DNA of 23,117 nucleotides. It comes from Haplomitrium mnioides (taxonomy: Eukaryota; Marchantiophyta; Haplomitriopsida; Calobryales). Below the pieces are notes generated by a model. It was not told the origin of the DNA. It saw only the letters and a program-made list of their open reading frames with translations, and made no database searches. A program made the translations under genes and the position numbers. Location of the stretch: positions 1 to 23,117 of the forward strand of contig JBNGIS010033630.1 in the NCBI GenBank assembly GCA_049999725.1, given 5' to 3'. Within the stretch, counting starts at the first letter, position 1, and each line of letters begins with the position of its first letter. Shown piece after piece: positions 21,189 to 23,117 of this stretch.

Positions 21189-21530
21189 GCATACTGTTTG
21201 AGTATGTCCGTGGGTACCACATCTTTAACAGGAAGTGCGAGGGCTTCTCGGTTGTGAGAAGTTCTTGTGTCCTCGTGTCGATTGTCGTCCGCCTCTTGGT
21301 GTCCAGGAGTGCTGTCGGCGTTCTGGTGTTGTTGAGGCGTGACGCCGGGAGGGCCGATCCCTGTTGCCAATGGGTGGGGTTCGGTTTGTGGTAGGGGGTC
21401 GGGAGCTCCCCTTGAAGTGTGGGTTTCCCCTGCTCCTTCCTCTTCCTCTTCCTCTTCGAGGTTCAATATTTTGGTTCCTCGAGTGAGGGTAGAATTTTGT
21501 GTGAAGTGTGACTCAGGATTGGCTAGTGGT
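21189..21530 (-). pseudogene. gag C-terminus: RG-rich linker and zinc knuckle
   Basis: One minus-strand frame reads Arg/Gly-rich sequence (RGRGRGRSRGN, later PRGGRQSTRGH) and then a CX2CX4HX4C knuckle at 21189-21230: C-stop-RCGTHGHTQTVC. This matches the nucleic-acid-binding tail of gag. The knuckle's second residue is a TAA stop (21225-21227). The capsid frame and this frame differ, so a frameshift lies around 21470-21510. In the capsid frame the same DNA reads as an acidic run of seven Glu, which is an artefact of the wrong frame over a GA-rich tract. Confidence 0.8.
21437..21457 (-). repeat. (AAGAGG)n microsatellite in gag
   Basis: About three and a half copies of a 6-bp purine unit on the element strand encode the alternating Arg-Gly stretch of gag. 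Such a tract is prone to slippage, and a frameshift lies close by, although the best-supported frame is consistent through the tract itself. Confidence 0.75.
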
Positions 21531-22114
21531 GCCGCAGATCAAAGGGGTCGCTTCTTTGCATTTTCCACTAGGAGTAATTGGTGTTTTTCTGCTATGAGCA
21601 TATATGCGATCAGCTCCGAGTATCTGGTGAAACGTATATTTCGATATTGGGATGCCAGTATGAGGTTGCTTATTGGGAATGTGGATAGAGTTTTCTCTAT
21701 CTGTTCTTCATCAGAGACAGGATGCCCGCAAATCGCTAATTGTGAAACTATTCGGAATAGTTCACTGTTGTAGTTCACGATGGAGATGTGGTCTTGGACA
21801 CGTAGGTTGATCCAATCGTGCCGTGCTGCGGGTAGGGAGATAGAAGTCGGGTGATCGAATCGTAATTTGAGTTCATCCCATAATAATCGGGGATTGTTGT
21901 AGTTCAAGTACTGTAACCTAAGAGGTTCCACAAGGTGATGTCAAATGAGGATAAGTGCTCTGGCAGCATCTCTTGGGCTTGTGCCTTCGTCATTTATGAG
22001 GATGTCGCGTATCCCCTTTGACGTTAAATAGGTAGTGATATCCAATGACCATGACAAGTAGTTTGAGCCATCAAGTTTCAGAGCCTGAAACTTGAGGGAA
22101 CCTACTGGGTTCAT
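21531..22114 (-). pseudogene. gag (capsid-like) region
   Basis: It begins MNPVGSLKFQALKLDGSNY and continues with LSW, the N-terminus typical of plant copia gag (UBN2/DUF4219-like). Downstream come HDWINLRVQD, YNSELFRIVSQL and YSELIAYMLIAEKHQLLL, all recognisable capsid-helix landmarks of the family. Gag packages the RNA into cytoplasmic particles. A TGA at 21941-21943 splits it, just before HHLVEPLRLQYL, where relatives commonly have Arg; that fits a CGA-to-TGA change. A second TGA at 21539-21541 follows ENAKKRPL. The frame is otherwise well preserved. Confidence 0.88.
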
Positions 22115-23117
22115 GGTAGGGAGTGATCTGTGTAAGACATAAGATCGAAAGTGTGGGATATAAGGTATGCACAGGAGCGGAAGAAAGGAGAAAAGAAATT
22201 TGCGCAGTTGGGTTAAGACTGCGGGTTGCCCGAAAAACGGAGAACTGTAAATATCCCTGTACATGTTTATGTGATCTGATTTAAACAGAAAATTGGAAAT
22301 GACAGAACTGAAATAAACCAGAAACGATATGAAAGAAAAACAGGGAATATGAAATGGTATTGAATGATGAGGTATTAGTGTAGAACTGCCCTGCTATGTG
22401 TGTGTCGTGCTCGTTTCGCGTCCTGATCTTGTCGATGTCCTCTTGTCTATTGTATCTGTCACCAACTAGTTCTTGTAGTCCCCTGTAGGAAGTGGTGCAA
22501 AGATCCGAAAATCGGGTCTTTCTTCAGACCTGAATAGTGGACGGTGAACTGAAATCCAAAATATCGGATTCTGGTGTATTGAAATGACAGATGGGTCTTA
22601 GGAAGGTTGAATGTAAGATCTGTCTGTAAGAGTGAGCTGTAAATCGAGTTTCTGAAAAGAGATGGTTTTTGGAAAAGTGAGGGTGAGGTTCGTCTGAAAG
22701 ATCGGATGATGCGGGTGTGGAGTGCCCAAGGAGTCGGATAGCAAAAAAAAAAGAAATTATAATTGTAAAGAGAAATTTGAGAGCAAATTGACCAGAGTTA
22801 TGAGAGAGACTCAAATAGAAAAAAAAAAGAAAGGTACATCCAATGCCGATAAGATGTAAAAGACAAGATTACTAGAGTTGTGGGTGCCTGATATGGTCGG
22901 GCCGGGTGAGTATCATCCGAAAAATCTGAGAATCAGGGTGAAGAACTGATGGATAGGGTCAGACCTCAAGAGTGATGAAGTGATTTGTAGAAGAGCAATG
23001 TCGAAAATGATGCGCCGTCGCTGTGAGCTGGTCCTTCGAGAAAGCCAAATTCGAAGGAGTCAGAAGAGTAAGAACTGAAGAAATAAAATGAAGTGCCGCT
23101 GATCAGTCGTAGGAGTC
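22115..23117 (-). other. Retroelement 5' leader, no coding gene seen
   Basis: This is the stretch upstream of the gag ATG on the element strand. It is rich in pyrimidines there and has two poly-T runs of 10 (plus-strand A runs at 22743-22752 and 22819-22828). No copy of the 166-bp LTR and no sequence like the usual initiator-Met-tRNA primer-binding site is visible up to the right edge, so the leader is at least 1 kb or contains extra DNA. A 96-codon minus ORF at 22524-22814 has no recognisable domain and is probably chance. The gag frame stays open without an in-frame stop to 22264. Confidence 0.55.

Larger units (their letters stand above)
16864..22114 (-). pseudogene. gag-pol polyprotein, copia type, broken
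   Basis: In this copia lineage gag and pol are one continuous frame, and the zinc knuckle runs straight into protease in the same frame here. The start is the ATG at 22112-22114 (MNPVGSLKF...), which begins the conserved gag N-terminus; the frame is open further up to 22264 but without gag similarity. Stops on the element strand are at 21941-21943 (TGA), 21539-21541 (TGA), 21225-21227 (TAA), 20970-20972 (TAG), 20449-20451 (TGA), 19960-19962 (TGA), 19600-19602 (TGA), 18946-18948 (TAA) and 17836-17838 (TGA). Frameshifts lie near 21470-21510 and at 20806-20810, and the frame is disturbed again near 19960-19800. The natural end is the stop at 16864-16866. No functional polyprotein can be made. 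Confidence 0.93.
16257..23117 (-). mobile_element. Ty1/copia LTR retrotransposon, degenerate, 5' end outside the window
   Basis: Read on the minus strand, the element has leader, gag with zinc knuckle, aspartic protease, GAG-pre-integrase, integrase, reverse transcriptase, RNase H, purine tract and 3' LTR. Integrase before reverse transcriptase is the diagnostic copia order. Conserved landmarks such as LWHNRLGHPG, YGLKQSG, YVDD, TRPDIAF and NHAEI match plant copia proteins. It interrupts the satellite at 16256. The matching 5' LTR, primer-binding site and target-site duplication must lie past the right edge. The coding frame has nine stops and at least two frameshifts, so the copy is non-autonomous and probably old. 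Age cannot be estimated without the second LTR. Confidence 0.96.

Noticed and set aside
21167-21466. Acidic protein beginning with seven Glu
   Set aside because: It is the wrong frame over gag. The shifted frame gives the Arg/Gly linker and the zinc knuckle expected at this point.
21339-21773. 144-codon plus-strand ORF with a Ser run
   Set aside because: Antisense to gag; the Ser run is the complement of the Arg-Gly purine tract.
16864-22114. Programmed readthrough or recoding of TGA
   Set aside because: TAA and TAG stops and frameshifts also occur, and readthrough sites would not be scattered through every domain. Plain decay is simpler.
22524-22814. 96-codon ORF with a hydrophobic stretch in the leader
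   Set aside because: The hydrophobic part comes from T-rich runs on the element strand; there is no domain, and no env-like gene is expected upstream of gag.
22265-23117. Copy of the LTR at the right edge
   Set aside because: I looked for the LTR's TATA region, its GATGCATACCACAACA end and a tRNA-Met-type primer site on the element strand and found none by eye.

Overview
The window is plant-type repetitive nuclear DNA and holds no intact gene. It has two parts. Bases 1-16256 are one uninterrupted AT-rich tandem satellite. Bases 16257 to the right edge are a decayed Ty1/copia LTR retrotransposon on the minus strand, inserted into the satellite. A land plant is inferred because the retroelement's integrase, RT/RNase H and gag segments match plant copia proteins that I recognise by eye. 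I cannot name the species or a known satellite family.

The satellite is built from two related monomers. The A form is about 73 bp and the B form about 55 bp. They mostly alternate, giving a 128-bp dimer, so about 127 dimers fit in the array. B differs from A mainly by lacking a 20-bp block that lies between two CTAATC direct repeats in A. On a larger scale the array is a mosaic of kilobase duplications. A ~1-kb segment occurs three times (near 5.56-6.64 and 9.97-11.13 kb, and at the left edge). A ~2-kb segment at 3.2-5.35 kb recurs at 6.62-8.84 kb. A segment at 1.39-3.35 kb recurs at 12.5-14.3 kb. A young-looking block at 11.5-13.0 kb repeats every ~511 bp (four dimers). A 16-bp perfect palindrome sits at four positions that track these duplications.

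The retroelement enters the satellite within its ATAACC|CTAG motif. From left to right, which is 3' to 5' for the element, it has: a short 166-bp 3' LTR with TG...CA ends and a TATA box; a purine tract; a hairpin; a 3' untranslated stretch; then RNase H, reverse transcriptase, a linker with an AT-hook-like RGRP, integrase, protease, zinc knuckle, gag, and a pyrimidine-rich leader of at least 1 kb on the element strand. The 5' LTR and primer-binding site are not in the window. Gag and pol form one reading frame in this lineage. Here it is broken by eight in-frame or apparently in-frame stops, a ninth stop at the edge of a non-aligning segment, and at least two frameshifts, so it cannot make a working polyprotein.

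The most unusual coding feature is a ~180-residue extra segment inside the reverse transcriptase, between the 'MKAPPEL' region and the 'YGLKQSG' motif. It is made of 12-residue (36-bp) repeats. Every spacing between repeat copies is a multiple of three, so the expansion stayed in frame.
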